From Algoriphagus oliviformis (lineage in GTDB: Bacteria > Bacteroidota > Bacteroidia > Cytophagales > Cyclobacteriaceae), in contig NZ_JAFKCT010000012.1 in the NCBI RefSeq assembly GCF_017254915.1, forward strand, positions 27,766 through 91,765: 64,000 nt of DNA. The letters are read 5' to 3'. The first letter of the stretch is position 1. Each line of letters opens with the position of its first letter. Made by a program: the position numbers and the translations under genes. The notes beneath the pieces were generated by a model. That model had not been told where the DNA came from, did no database searches, and worked only from the letters and a program-made list of their open reading frames with translations. Shown piece by piece: positions 44,807 to 53,761 of this stretch.

Positions 44807-45514
44807 TTAGAAAAACTTACCGATCCAGCGAAACTGACTAGGATCCTCTAGGTTTCGGATCGTGATTTTAGAAGGAAAAGAGGCTCTAATTTTCGGATCA
44901 GTTTCGTAAACCTCCTCGATGTCGTATTGCACCCAGTTGAAGCCAGGCTCCAAATTCAACTTAAATTGATAATTAACCGCTATCTCCTCTCCCTCGTATG
45001 GCATCGTGGTGGTCAATGGAAAATCCAAGGAGACAGGCTGCTCAAGGAAAATAATATTGAGGTAGGAACCTTTCACAGCATTGTTGTAGCCGGAATCTTC
45101 CATCCAGTTTTTCAGCTCTTCGCTTGTCACAGGAAAAATCGTTCCTGCCCATCGGTTTCTACTTGCCATCAGGGCGATATAGGGATTTTTAAGAGCCATG
45201 ATATCAGCGACCAAACCAAAATCATCTCTGGAAAACGGCCCGTCAAAGGCCTGATTCAAATCCCCGAAAAAGACCGCCATGTCATTGACATCCATTGCTT
45301 CGGGCAAATCAGCTTGGGCCAAGTCGATAGAAAACTCTCCTCCGTCAGATACGGTGCCAATTTCCATGGGGTAATCAGCCCCGAGTGTAAAAAGTGCCAA
45401 CTTCATTTCAGGGAGTTGACCAAAGCCATCAATTGTACCAGTGACCACTTCCTCTTGCCTGGGAAGTGTCATCGCCATTAATCCAATCGTTAAAATTCCA
45501 AAAAGCTTTTTCAT
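44807..45514 (-). CDS. Secreted protein of unknown function
   Basis: 235 residues. N-terminal signal (KKLFGILTIGLMAMTLP); no lipobox Cys. The first mature part (VTGTIDGFGQLPEMKLALFTLG...GTVSDGGEFSIDL) resembles the carboxypeptidase-like/transthyretin-type beta sandwich seen in many Bacteroidota secreted proteins. The rest has no recognised motif. It lies between the 1011-residue lipoprotein (23 bp) and the 195-residue lipoprotein (21 bp) genes, so it is made from the same transcript. Function unknown. Confidence 0.8.
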   Translation of the reverse strand: MKKLFGILTIGLMAMTLPRQEEVVTGTIDGFGQLPEMKLALFTLGADYPMEIGTVSDGGEFSIDLAQADLPEAMDVNDMAVFFGDLNQAFDGPFSRDDFGLVADIMALKNPYIALMASRNRWAGTIFPVTSEELKNWMEDSGYNNAVKGSYLNIIFLEQPVSLDFPLTTTMPYEGEEIAVNYQFKLNLEPGFNWVQYDIEEVYETDPKIRASFPSKITIRNLEDPSQFRWIGKFF

Positions 45515-45537
45515 GATTTTTAGTTTTATGTTAGTGT

Positions 45538-48500
45538 TTATTTACAGGGAAATTCATCCGTGGTTTTGTCCATCAGTCGAATCAAATTCGCCAGGCCTCC
45601 CATGATTTTTTGCGGCCTACCGGAAAGCCCACTATGAATAAAATGAGCCGCCTCACAGGCGTCCATCTGCAAAGCTTTGAGTACATCTTCCTCCAGATTA
45701 CTCGTGTCCATCGTTTTGATAGCATGGGAAGCAATCGCATACAATCGCAATAGCATCAGATGAAAACCTAGAAACCCTATACTCCGCCCGGGATTCTTAT
45801 TGAGTGTCCGGGTATAATTCTGGATTACAGTGTTCAGATCATCGTATCGGGTGTAGATTTTGCGCTTCCCGCCCCCCGTCAGATCAGGTAAAATCCCCAA
45901 AAGCTCTCCTGACTGCCGGTGGATCTGCCAATAGGCCATTGTATGGAGTTCCTCGCTGAAGAGTTTAAAAGAAGAATCTCCTCGAAACCAATTTTCTCTG
46001 ATAAATGAAATATTCGGTCCATCCCGTAAATGATCGTCAAACCAGTTCCTTTCCTTAGCCAATTCTGTACTGATCAGCCCAGAATCGGAAAGTAAACTAT
46101 AGGTGCTTTCCTCGAAAAAAGCATCTTCAATCAAAGCCAAATGGGCTGTTTTTCTGAGGTTTATCTGAAAACTTTCTTTGACATCAGCAGAAATGGTGAC
46201 AAAATCTGCTGTGGGTAAAATATCCACCGAATCTTCAGAAAATTCCTGATTGATACCCACAGTCCGTTTTAGAAGAACCATTCGAATACCACTTGCAAAA
46301 GTCAAAGAACCAGTAGTCACCTGATCAGGAAGTGGACTAAGCAAATGAATCATCAATGGATCATATATCCAATTGGATTTCTCCATTGCTTGCAGAGTTT
46401 CTTCCAGATTTTCATTTTTAAGTGCCTCAATTCTAGCCTGATGGCTCAATCTAAAATTCAACAGTTCGTTTAGTGCATTTGCATATGTTGGTCCTTGCCC
46501 CTCTACTCCAATTAGCAAAGATCCAAAGAGAAAATTCCGAACCTCGTCTGAATGGTTTTTACCGATTGAATCTGCCTTGTCAGTTACCGGATCCCAACCG
46601 GCCAAGACTTTCTCTATGTTTTGATTTCCGATTTTGATCCGCAGGTAAACACCGATAATCTTCGGCCCGATAGCTTGGGTTTTGTCCCGGAACTTGAACT
46701 CATAGGTTTCTTCAGCAAAGATCCGATCCTCATCGAGACTTACCCTTAGCAGATTTTTTTCCTGCTGTAGCGATCCATAAAACGTAAACACATAAGGAGG
46801 TAAATCCATCTGGCCCAACTGCCGGATAATCTCCTCCTGCGTGATTTTCTGGTCTCTGGCATCGATGATTTTACCATCACTTGACAAAGAGAGATTAGCG
46901 AAAACCTCTTGATTCCTGCCACGGGTCGAATGAGTTACGTCCAGAACAATCACTGGAGGTCCAGCCTGAAAAGTATCCAGATCCCCTTCTTTTAATTCAT
47001 CCTGGTTATCTCCATCCGTCGCAAATAAAATCAGATCAAAAGAGCTTAGACTAGCTTTTCTCATCCACTGATAAAGAGCCGAATCAGTAGCCCAGCTACT
47101 TAATGAAGCCTTTGGGTAATTTTGTCGGATATCATTTTCTAAAGTATTCAAAAACTCATTCATACCTTCGTTCCTGTATTGGAGAGGCATGCTAAGTGAG
47201 GTATCATATAGAATCAGCACTTTAGGAGCAAATTCGTTGGACTCCATAAGTGGATTGATTCCCATCCCATTTTCTGAAAATGTAAAATCTGAGGCATTTA
47301 ATCCCTCTACAGGTTTACCCTTTTCGTCCATAGGCCACAAAGAGAACTTGACAAGTGAAGGAAGTCCTGCGGAAATCTTTAGTTGAAGGCTGACAACTTC
47401 CTTCGCCACGCTAGAAACCTTTCCTCCTTCGATCTGAAAACCATTGATACGAAGGGACTTTTCTTTTTGATTGACTTCTATCCGGTCAGCTTCCAACGTC
47501 ACCGTCTGACCTACTTCTGCCAGCCGGCTTTGTTCTTGCTCATTCAGGTCGGGGCTTTGAATACTAATTGCTGGGGTAAAAACCCTGACTTGATTAAAAG
47601 AAGTACTTGCCTGCTCCAGAAGGTCTAATCCATGATAAAAACCTAAGTGAAGCTGTCTTCCGACCAATTCTTGGGCTTGATAGGTTTTGGACAAAAGGAT
47701 CGTTTCTTCTTCAGGAGTGATATTATCCCTGTAACTAAGGCTAAACTCAATGGGCGCTAATACATATTTTGGTGGATCGGCAAGTTTGATGGTACTTGCC
47801 AGGTCAAAAGCATTTCCAAAGGTGACAGAAGAATCGAAGAGATGAGCGATTTGCTCCTGTCCATTCCACTGAAACCGGACAGCGGGACACCTGCTATTGT
47901 CCCACCTGAAATCAAATTTGTGATACCGGATTCGATCTTTTTCAGGAAGAAGGTCCCACAATCTTTCAGCTAGCATTCCAGCATCCTTTTCTTCGGAGTT
48001 GATATAGGTGAGCGTAGGCAAGTCAGATTCTGAAACCTTGAGCATTTTCATCCAGCGATCCAAAAGCTCCTCATCGAGATCGGCTAGAATCTTTTCCTCA
48101 TTGGCACGGAAAAACAAGGATTTTACTTTTTGCTCATCAAAATCAGTGCGTTCATATACTACTTTGGCAGGTATATTGGCTTCAACTAAAAGCTGGGCAA
48201 GGATTTCTGCTTTTTCTCTAGGAGTCGCAAATCCATCCCTTAATACGCCACGGGTACCCTGTCGCATGGCGGTTCCCATACCTCTTAGGGAAGAAGCATT
48301 TGCCGGAATCAAATAGATCGAATCCCGTACAAATTCCAGCATCTTTTTAGGATCACGGCTTTCTTTTACTCGAATATAAGATTCGGTAAGACAAGTCTGG
48401 CTGCTTTGGATCAACTGCTGCATTTCTTTCCAAACCTGAAACACGCCACCTTCAGCCTCTTCTTTTAAGAGGGAGTCATCATCGCAGGCACTCAACCAAG

Positions 48501-48573
48501 CTCCACTAGATGATACCATTCCAAAGAGTGCCAGTTTCTTGAAAAACTCTCTGCGATCAGGTGAAAAGGACAT
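45538..48573 (-). CDS. Large lipoprotein with transglutaminase-like and vWA-like regions
   Basis: 1011 residues from the ATG at 48573; a start at 48606 would overlap the upstream gene. Signal SFSPDRREFFKKLALFGMVSSSGAWLSAC has a twin Arg and a lipobox Cys near residue 30. Residues about 90-150 (GVLRDGFATPREKAEILAQLLVEANIPAKVVYERTDF) match the shape of a transglutaminase-like core, but the catalytic Cys position is not obvious. A vWA-like domain begins near residue 450 (APKVLILYDTSLSMP, a DxSxS MIDAS, then FDLILFATDGDNQDE). The C-terminal ~400 residues are unrecognised. The layout recalls secreted TG/vWA proteins of envelope or toxin-delivery systems. Third-to-last gene of the operon. Confidence 0.8.
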   Translation of the reverse strand: MSFSPDRREFFKKLALFGMVSSSGAWLSACDDDSLLKEEAEGGVFQVWKEMQQLIQSSQTCLTESYIRVKESRDPKKMLEFVRDSIYLIPANASSLRGMGTAMRQGTRGVLRDGFATPREKAEILAQLLVEANIPAKVVYERTDFDEQKVKSLFFRANEEKILADLDEELLDRWMKMLKVSESDLPTLTYINSEEKDAGMLAERLWDLLPEKDRIRYHKFDFRWDNSRCPAVRFQWNGQEQIAHLFDSSVTFGNAFDLASTIKLADPPKYVLAPIEFSLSYRDNITPEEETILLSKTYQAQELVGRQLHLGFYHGLDLLEQASTSFNQVRVFTPAISIQSPDLNEQEQSRLAEVGQTVTLEADRIEVNQKEKSLRINGFQIEGGKVSSVAKEVVSLQLKISAGLPSLVKFSLWPMDEKGKPVEGLNASDFTFSENGMGINPLMESNEFAPKVLILYDTSLSMPLQYRNEGMNEFLNTLENDIRQNYPKASLSSWATDSALYQWMRKASLSSFDLILFATDGDNQDELKEGDLDTFQAGPPVIVLDVTHSTRGRNQEVFANLSLSSDGKIIDARDQKITQEEIIRQLGQMDLPPYVFTFYGSLQQEKNLLRVSLDEDRIFAEETYEFKFRDKTQAIGPKIIGVYLRIKIGNQNIEKVLAGWDPVTDKADSIGKNHSDEVRNFLFGSLLIGVEGQGPTYANALNELLNFRLSHQARIEALKNENLEETLQAMEKSNWIYDPLMIHLLSPLPDQVTTGSLTFASGIRMVLLKRTVGINQEFSEDSVDILPTADFVTISADVKESFQINLRKTAHLALIEDAFFEESTYSLLSDSGLISTELAKERNWFDDHLRDGPNISFIRENWFRGDSSFKLFSEELHTMAYWQIHRQSGELLGILPDLTGGGKRKIYTRYDDLNTVIQNYTRTLNKNPGRSIGFLGFHLMLLRLYAIASHAIKTMDTSNLEEDVLKALQMDACEAAHFIHSGLSGRPQKIMGGLANLIRLMDKTTDEFPCK

Positions 48574-48587
48574 ATTTAAAGAAGCGT

Positions 48588-48938
48588 TTAAAAGTTTTGG
48601 AACCACTCTTCAAACTGTCTTCCGATCAAAGGCACAGGTTCCATTCGTCCATTTATCGCATGAATCAGACCCATTACCCACATATAAACCATGACAGCTA
48701 AGCCAACTAGGTAAATGATCCAGCCTAGAATTGGTATCAAACTGATCAATACCAGACCCAAACCGACCATGACCAAGCCCAGCGATTGTTTGATGTGATA
48801 TTTGGCAAAAGGATAATTCTTCTCATTGTTCATGACAAAAGCGATAATCAAGCCGATCACGGTGAGATAGGCAATGATGGCTTCGGTTTTACCCTCAGGA
48901 GAAGTAGTCAAGCTTAAAGGTTCTTTAGCGTTTTCCAT
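48588..48938 (-). CDS. DUF4870-like small membrane protein
   Basis: 116 residues with three membrane helices (about 18-36, 47-72, 78-96). The FAKYHIKQSLGLVMVGLGLVLISLIPILGWIIYLVGL segment, with the polar YHxxQS motif between helices, is typical of DUF4870/Tic20-like proteins. Their function is not established; they are inner-membrane proteins. It sits between two lipoprotein genes (11 bp from the upstream one), so it may belong functionally to the operon or simply travel with it. Confidence 0.8.
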   Translation of the reverse strand: MENAKEPLSLTTSPEGKTEAIIAYLTVIGLIIAFVMNNEKNYPFAKYHIKQSLGLVMVGLGLVLISLIPILGWIIYLVGLAVMVYMWVMGLIHAINGRMEPVPLIGRQFEEWFQNF

Positions 48939-48949
48939 TTTAAAAAGAG

Positions 48950-49558
48950 TTAGTTCATAGATAATCCTTCATCACGTGGACGAAGTTGAAAATTAAAACC
49001 TTGTACTGTTATTTGCCTTGACCCACTAAAATTGGCCAAGATAATCCCGTTAAGCTCTCCTTTGAGCAGTTCACCCTCTGTCCAGATCTTGACAAGTTTG
49101 CTGGTATTTTCGAAGCGGTAGTAGGAGACATAATCGATTCCCTGATCAGCATTGTAATAGCTCACGATAATATGATCATCAAACTGCTGCAGCTGACTGA
49201 TATGGGGGGTTGGGTAGTCATTGGCTAAGGTCCAGGGTCTCAGCTGGGAGGCTTTTAGTGTTAGGCTGAATACATCACCAGCCCTTGGATCATCATCCGG
49301 TGGATAAAAATTGAGGGTCATAGTCCGGTCAAATTCCGTGGCCGTGACCATCAAATACGTATCAAAATCATCCGAAAGCGGACCACTAGTACCCAAAGCG
49401 ACGTATTTGCTTTCATCGTAGACAATGGTACCAGAGACATCACCGCTTACTTCCAGTGAGAAATACTCACTGTCCACTCGTTTGATATCGTCTTCTTTGC
49501 CACATGCCAGGCAGAATATCAAAATTGCTGATAAGTAATTGCTTAAATACTTTTTCAT
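48950..49558 (-). CDS. Lipoprotein of unknown function
   Basis: 202 residues with lipoprotein signal KKYLSNYLSAILIFCLACGKED (C19). The mature part is beta-rich: YFSLEVSGDVSGTIVYDES, VTATEFDRTMTLNFYPPDD and RQITVQGFNFQLR. No family recognised. It starts 2 bp after the DUF4412 gene stop, so translation is probably coupled. Part of the 50370-44198 operon. Confidence 0.8.
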   Translation of the reverse strand: MKKYLSNYLSAILIFCLACGKEDDIKRVDSEYFSLEVSGDVSGTIVYDESKYVALGTSGPLSDDFDTYLMVTATEFDRTMTLNFYPPDDDPRAGDVFSLTLKASQLRPWTLANDYPTPHISQLQQFDDHIIVSYYNADQGIDYVSYYRFENTSKLVKIWTEGELLKGELNGIILANFSGSRQITVQGFNFQLRPRDEGLSMN

Positions 49559-49560
49559 AT

Positions 49561-50370
49561 TTATCTATTTGATTTCGTTAGCTCGTAGGATTCAAAAGCC
49601 ACACATTCCATAGTCGCACTACCATTCTTCTTTCCTTTATTCTCTTTGTCTTCCATTTCCATATACATCATCAGACTTTTTGGAAATTCTTCGGCAAAGC
49701 GTTGGAGCTCTTCAGGCATATTATCCTGTGTGTTTCTGAAAACATTGTCAAAATTTGCGGGCATGTCAGTAGCGAAATAGACGATGAACTTCATCTTGTC
49801 ATTTTCCATTTGCCTGCCTATACAGTCATAGCCTAAAAATTCCCGATTGGGTAGCTCGGTCAGCGTGAAAGATTCATAATCCACCGTATAATCTTCTTCC
49901 ATCATTTCCTCTTCGCCGAGAATATTCATGGAAGTGGCAATTGGCCTACCTTCAATGTAATTGACCATGATCTGTCGCTCCTCGTCAATGACCGAGAAGA
50001 AATTCATCCCCATGTCCATTTGGTAGCCGATGTAGGATTCGTTTGGGTTTAGAAAATAATCCAGCTGCATTTCTCCCGCTGATGTACTCATTTTCATGGC
50101 GTAGCGGTATTCAAAAGAATAGGCATCTGGTAGCTCTGACACATCCACAGGTTTGCCTTTGGTTCCCCCGCCAAACATTCCCTCAAAATTTGGATTCAGG
50201 ATTTTTTCTAGGGCATTTTCTGTCATCTGCCCGGCCTTATCCGCAGTTTTATATTCTACTACTTCTTTGGCTCTTTCCTCCACTCTTTTTTTGAGGTCTT
50301 TCAGGAATTGGCCTTGTGTCAATTGCGTGCATAAAATGAGTAGGCACAATGATAAAATTATTTTTTTCAT
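49561..50370 (-). CDS. DUF4412-type secreted protein (first gene of companion operon)
   Basis: 269 residues with a signal peptide (KKIILSLCLLILCTQLTQGQ). A charged helical segment (FLKDLKKRVEERAKEVVEYKTADKAG) is followed by the DUF4412 core: YRYAMKMSTSAGEMQLDYFLNPNESYIGYQM, INYIEGRP-like and FLGYDCIGRQMENDKMKFIVYFATD. DUF4412 proteins are periplasmic or surface proteins of unknown role in Bacteroidota. First gene of a seven-gene operon. A LytTR-type direct repeat lies 63-89 bp before its start, matching that of the cytolysin gene. Confidence 0.83.
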   Translation of the reverse strand: MKKIILSLCLLILCTQLTQGQFLKDLKKRVEERAKEVVEYKTADKAGQMTENALEKILNPNFEGMFGGGTKGKPVDVSELPDAYSFEYRYAMKMSTSAGEMQLDYFLNPNESYIGYQMDMGMNFFSVIDEERQIMVNYIEGRPIATSMNILGEEEMMEEDYTVDYESFTLTELPNREFLGYDCIGRQMENDKMKFIVYFATDMPANFDNVFRNTQDNMPEELQRFAEEFPKSLMMYMEMEDKENKGKKNGSATMECVAFESYELTKSNR

Positions 50371-50432
50371 AGCGATCGTAGTTTTAATTGGATTAAAATT
50401 CTGAGTGAAAGGCCAAAAGGAATATCATCGTG

Positions 50433-50459
50433 GTAACAGTTAATAGCACCTTTGTAACA
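50433..50459 (-). promoter_or_regulatory. LytTR-type direct repeat upstream of the DUF4412 operon
   Basis: On the reverse strand TGTTAC occurs twice with a 21-bp period (forward-strand GTAACA at 50433-50438 and 50454-50459). LytTR response regulators bind 9-bp direct repeats with about 21-bp centre spacing (two helical turns, as AgrA does). The pair lies 63-89 bp before the start of the 50370 gene, the same position as in the cytolysin promoter. Confidence 0.65.
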
Positions 50460-50504
50460 TGGTCAAAAAACACCCATTAATTGTTTCTCAGAAAAGTTTT
50501 TTAC

Positions 50505-52448
50505 TTAGTCCAGTAGTTCGAATCGGACCCAGACAGCAGCTTTTTCACCTGCTTTTCCTGCCTTGATCGGGCCTTCAAGTATATACCTTCCACCTGTAGA
50601 AGAGGCCTCAGTCAGCATAAGAGTTCTTGGACCAAAATCATGAAACTGCATCCCCCCCTGTGCGATCTGTCCGTCCGGATAAGTTTTCGTTGCTTCAAGG
50701 GGCTTGTTTCCTGCCAGTATGTCCAGCAATTCCTGAAGAGGAACCAAAATGTCATCATCATGGATCACCCGGTCATTTGAACTGGTGTATTCTTTGAGCC
50801 AAGTATAAATCCGCAGTTCGTTTTTGGGATCCTGGTAGTCCTCCCAGGCTAGATTAAAAGTCATGGAATTGACGATTTGATTTAAATCACGGGCGACACG
50901 ATTTTCCCGAACGTGGATTTGTGTATTCATGCCTCCACCGATCCAGCAGGCATAGGGGCCCGAGATGTTTTTTCTCCCCGGAGAAGTGAAACCGCAGGGA
51001 GCACCAGAGAACTTATTGAATTGCGAATCAATTGGCTGCAAGACTTTGTTTCTAGCCTTTAGCACCACACCCATTTGGAGACCATAATCATCAGGATCAT
51101 CCCCTCCTCCATCCCGTCCGTCCACGTTCTGAATATCAGTCAGGGTCATTTTGAGACGGTAATTTCGCTTTTCAACACAGGTTTCTATATCCTGCCGGAT
51201 GGAGTTGGTCATACCAATCTGCTGATTTTGCAGATTCTTGATTTCAAATCCAATAGGAAGTGCTAGTTTGTGATTTGCCGGCTGACTGGTGATCCATTTT
51301 CCGATTTCCGGCCGACCATTTTCCAATGTATTGACAATCGATTTTGCGGCAGCCTGGCTAGATCCTCCATACATATAGGCATGAATCTCCACTTCGCTAT
51401 TGCTCTTTGCTTCTTGGTAAAATGAGCTCAGTTGCGCCTGTGAAATCGCCGAGAACCCTGTACTGATATTCAGTTTAGCCATGAGGTTCTGAAGGGAACT
51501 TTTGGACTTAAACAAGATGCCACCCCGCCTGCCGTAATTGACTTTGGAGATGTAAATGTAGTCCTCGGTGGAAACCGGCTGGGAAGTTTGGAAAACGGTA
51601 GCTTCATCCAGCCCATCTACGTCGAGGGAAAACATAAACTGAGTGAATTCGACCAGGTAATAGTAGTAGCTTTTTTGACTTCCCGCTTCTACACCGATCA
51701 AGCTGGAGAAAGATCCCAAACCGCCCGAATACCTTCCGTTCAGCTTAAAACTCAGATCTTCCTGACTTTTGATTTCAGTAAACTTAAGTGTCATGTTGGC
51801 TGAAAGCGGATCTGCATTTTGTGAAATGAGTTGATTTTCAGCAGTAGCAATGTTTGATTTGTTTTTGGGATTGGAGACTGTAATCGCAGAATTAATTGCA
51901 CCGCGCAAATCCGAAGTAGAAATGGTAATGGGAGAGCGCTCATAGCGCTGCTCAATATCGTAAGTCCCATTGAGGAAACTCCGGACATTCAGGACTATGC
52001 CCGGCTTGAGCCAGTCAGGTCTAGCACCGAGAGGCATTTCTTCAAATTGCCTGATTTTAGATTCCAGACTAAGACGCTCCCGCTTACAAAAAAGAGTGGC
52101 GGTGTTTTTGTCACTCAGGGGCTGAGATTGTGATGTCTTTGAATCATTTAGGACATCCGAGACGACCAATAATTCCCTCCGACCTCCTAATTCGGTAGGA
52201 CTACCTGAGATCAGATATTCGAAAGGTTCTATTTGGGCAAAATAATTAACCACCCCTACCAATTGAGGGACTTCTTTCGTACTGGTTTTTTTGAGATCTG
52301 TATTGGTCTGGGTGGGAGGTTTGGTAGTAGTGGTTTGTCTTCTGGTGACTTGGGCTTCAGTCCAAGAGACAGTCATAAAAGCACAAAACCCCAAAGCAAG
52401 CCAGGTAGGGCTTTTTAAAAGGCTGGATTTTTTTGTGAAAAGTCGCAT
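50505..52448 (-). CDS. Cholesterol-dependent-cytolysin-like pore-forming protein (CDCL)
   Basis: 647 residues, Sec signal ending near TEA-Q (residue 33), then a T/P-rich linker. Residues about 60-425 align with the thiol-activated cytolysin fold: KPGIVLNVRSFLNGTYDIEQRYERSPITIS (149-177, like ALLKADQSLVENxPTLI..RxPMTxSIDLPG), a SLDVDG beta region, YIYISKVNYGRRGG (298-310, conserved Y-G-R at 305-307) and AYMYGGSSQAAAKS (357-370, conserved GG at 361-362). These are the parts of domains 1-3. The tryptophan-rich undecapeptide of cholesterol-binding domain 4 is not present; instead there is an unrecognised C-terminal ~220 residues. It is probably a secreted, membrane-attacking protein. It forms its own transcript, since a terminator and promoter repeat lie upstream. 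Confidence 0.88.
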   Translation of the reverse strand: MRLFTKKSSLLKSPTWLALGFCAFMTVSWTEAQVTRRQTTTTKPPTQTNTDLKKTSTKEVPQLVGVVNYFAQIEPFEYLISGSPTELGGRRELLVVSDVLNDSKTSQSQPLSDKNTATLFCKRERLSLESKIRQFEEMPLGARPDWLKPGIVLNVRSFLNGTYDIEQRYERSPITISTSDLRGAINSAITVSNPKNKSNIATAENQLISQNADPLSANMTLKFTEIKSQEDLSFKLNGRYSGGLGSFSSLIGVEAGSQKSYYYYLVEFTQFMFSLDVDGLDEATVFQTSQPVSTEDYIYISKVNYGRRGGILFKSKSSLQNLMAKLNISTGFSAISQAQLSSFYQEAKSNSEVEIHAYMYGGSSQAAAKSIVNTLENGRPEIGKWITSQPANHKLALPIGFEIKNLQNQQIGMTNSIRQDIETCVEKRNYRLKMTLTDIQNVDGRDGGGDDPDDYGLQMGVVLKARNKVLQPIDSQFNKFSGAPCGFTSPGRKNISGPYACWIGGGMNTQIHVRENRVARDLNQIVNSMTFNLAWEDYQDPKNELRIYTWLKEYTSSNDRVIHDDDILVPLQELLDILAGNKPLEATKTYPDGQIAQGGMQFHDFGPRTLMLTEASSTGGRYILEGPIKAGKAGEKAAVWVRFELLD

Positions 52449-52510
52449 GTTAGATGTCGTTTAATGATGCTCAAAACTCTTCAAAACCTACACCTCTGGA
52501 TAAAAATTAT

Positions 52511-52537
52511 GTACCAGAAAACAGTACCATTGTAACT
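52511..52537 (-). promoter_or_regulatory. LytTR-type direct repeat upstream of the cytolysin gene
   Basis: Forward-strand GTACCA (52511-52516) and GTAACT (52532-52537), reading AGTTAC and TGGTAC on the reverse strand, again with a 21-bp period. It lies 63-89 bp before the cytolysin start, identical in position to the site at 50433-50459. Half-sites are less perfect than in the other two promoters, so this site is the weakest of the three. Confidence 0.5.
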
Positions 52538-52573
52538 CCTTGTCAAATTCAGGGAACTATCAAGGATGGAAAA

Positions 52574-52607
52574 AATAAAAAAAGGGTGAAAGTATTCTTT
52601 TCACCCC
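52574..52607 (-). terminator. Rho-independent terminator of the lipoprotein operon
   Basis: GGGTGAAA (52584-52591) pairs with TTTCACCC (52599-52606); on the reverse strand the hairpin is followed by CCCTTTTTTTATTTTTT. It lies after the stop of the gene at 52629 and separates the four-gene operon (54972-52629) from the cytolysin gene. Confidence 0.85.
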
Positions 52608-52628
52608 AATATATCAGCGATTCCCAGC

Positions 52629-53129
52629 TTATTCGATCCGAAAACTAAACTCCGCCGGAGCTATCTTCCCCTTAATCCCGCCAACGGGAATCATTTCCAG
52701 CTTCACACTGTAGGTTCCTTTGGGGAGGTTTGTATCCAATTTTGGAAAATCCAATCGGGGAACGGGCATTTCGTAGACTTCATTTTGCAAAGCAGGGATT
52801 AGGTCAAAAGCTTCGATAGGTACATACATATCACCGGGTAACCACGGCCAATTTTCACGACTGCTTTGGTGAATGGACTTGCCGTCCCGCATTACTGTAG
52901 TTTTCATGTGGAAGAGAACCAAGCCTCTTTTTCCTATATCAGAAGCTTTGTAGGAAAACTTAATTTTATACTTATTTTCTTTGAAGCTTTTGAACAAATC
53001 CACCGGGATGGATTCTTCTAGGTTTTTTCCATTGGGAAAACCCTCGATTTGAACTCTACCTTCTAGGACTTGGCTCAAAGACGGTAAAGAAACTAAAAGG
53101 AAAAGGGTCACTAAGAAATAGTTTTTCAT
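52629..53129 (-). CDS. Secreted protein of unknown function (end of lipoprotein operon)
   Basis: 166 residues from the ATG at 53129, which opens a signal peptide (KNYFLVTLFLLVSLPSLSQ); a start at 53180 would run into the upstream gene. The mature protein is beta-rich with two parallel halves (LEGRVQIEGFPNGKNLEESIP, MYVPIEAFDLIPALQN, GTYSVKLEMIPVGG); no family recognised. Translation probably follows the upstream lipoprotein gene, with which it overlaps by position only in the alternative start. Fourth gene of the LytTR-preceded operon. Confidence 0.75.
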   Translation of the reverse strand: MKNYFLVTLFLLVSLPSLSQVLEGRVQIEGFPNGKNLEESIPVDLFKSFKENKYKIKFSYKASDIGKRGLVLFHMKTTVMRDGKSIHQSSRENWPWLPGDMYVPIEAFDLIPALQNEVYEMPVPRLDFPKLDTNLPKGTYSVKLEMIPVGGIKGKIAPAEFSFRIE

Positions 53130-53140
53130 GGATTTGGATT

Positions 53141-53761
53141 TTAGTTGGAAATAAAGTTTGCTGACTGACAAAAGCCCCAAAGTTGATCAATCGTCAACCC
53201 AAAGCCTTTAAGTGTATAGTGAAAGCGGTTTTGATCAATGAATTCGATCTCAGTAAAGTTTTGCTCAGCTATCTCAGTTTCTCTTGCTCGCATCTCTTTT
53301 CTTGAATAAATCCTTGTTTTTGATCCGTTGCTAAATTCTTCAATGTCCAATTCAAGACGTTCTGATGCAGCTCTTAAGAGTAAAGCACCGTTTTTCCCAG
53401 CTCCATCCAGAATCTCCAATTGAATTGACTGATTTGGAAGCGTCTGATGTTGATAGCTTGCTTGGATAGCGACGATTCCGGCTTCTGCCCTATGGCCACT
53501 AAGTAGCTGTGTTCTCTGAAAATCGTCCACAATTTCAGGTACCCAAGTCTTCAATACTTCCCGGGAAACTGGAATTTCCTTTGCCAAATCGAGTTCTTGG
53601 TGGACTGGAGATAGTCTTTGTGAATCTCTTCGATGATTGGCTTCATTAATCAATTTTGACGGAGACTCTATTTTCTCCAGCAGTTTATCGGAGCGTTGAC
53701 ATCCATAGAAAATAATCAGCAAAGCCATCAAGCACATCAACTCATGATGGAAACGGTTCAT
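53141..53761 (-). CDS. Paralogous lipoprotein C of the cytolysin-associated set
   Basis: 206 residues with lipoprotein signal (LMALLIIFYGCQRSDK, C21). It shares with its two upstream neighbours a central LEILDGAGKNG-type motif and a C-terminal block RFHYTLKGFGLTIDQLWGF. It starts by an ATGA overlap with the upstream gene, so translation is coupled. No known family; a paralogous set of three envelope-bound proteins beside a cytolysin suggests immunity or assembly functions, but this is speculation. Confidence 0.82.
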   Translation of the reverse strand: MNRFHHELMCLMALLIIFYGCQRSDKLLEKIESPSKLINEANHRRDSQRLSPVHQELDLAKEIPVSREVLKTWVPEIVDDFQRTQLLSGHRAEAGIVAIQASYQHQTLPNQSIQLEILDGAGKNGALLLRAASERLELDIEEFSNGSKTRIYSRKEMRARETEIAEQNFTEIEFIDQNRFHYTLKGFGLTIDQLWGFCQSANFISN

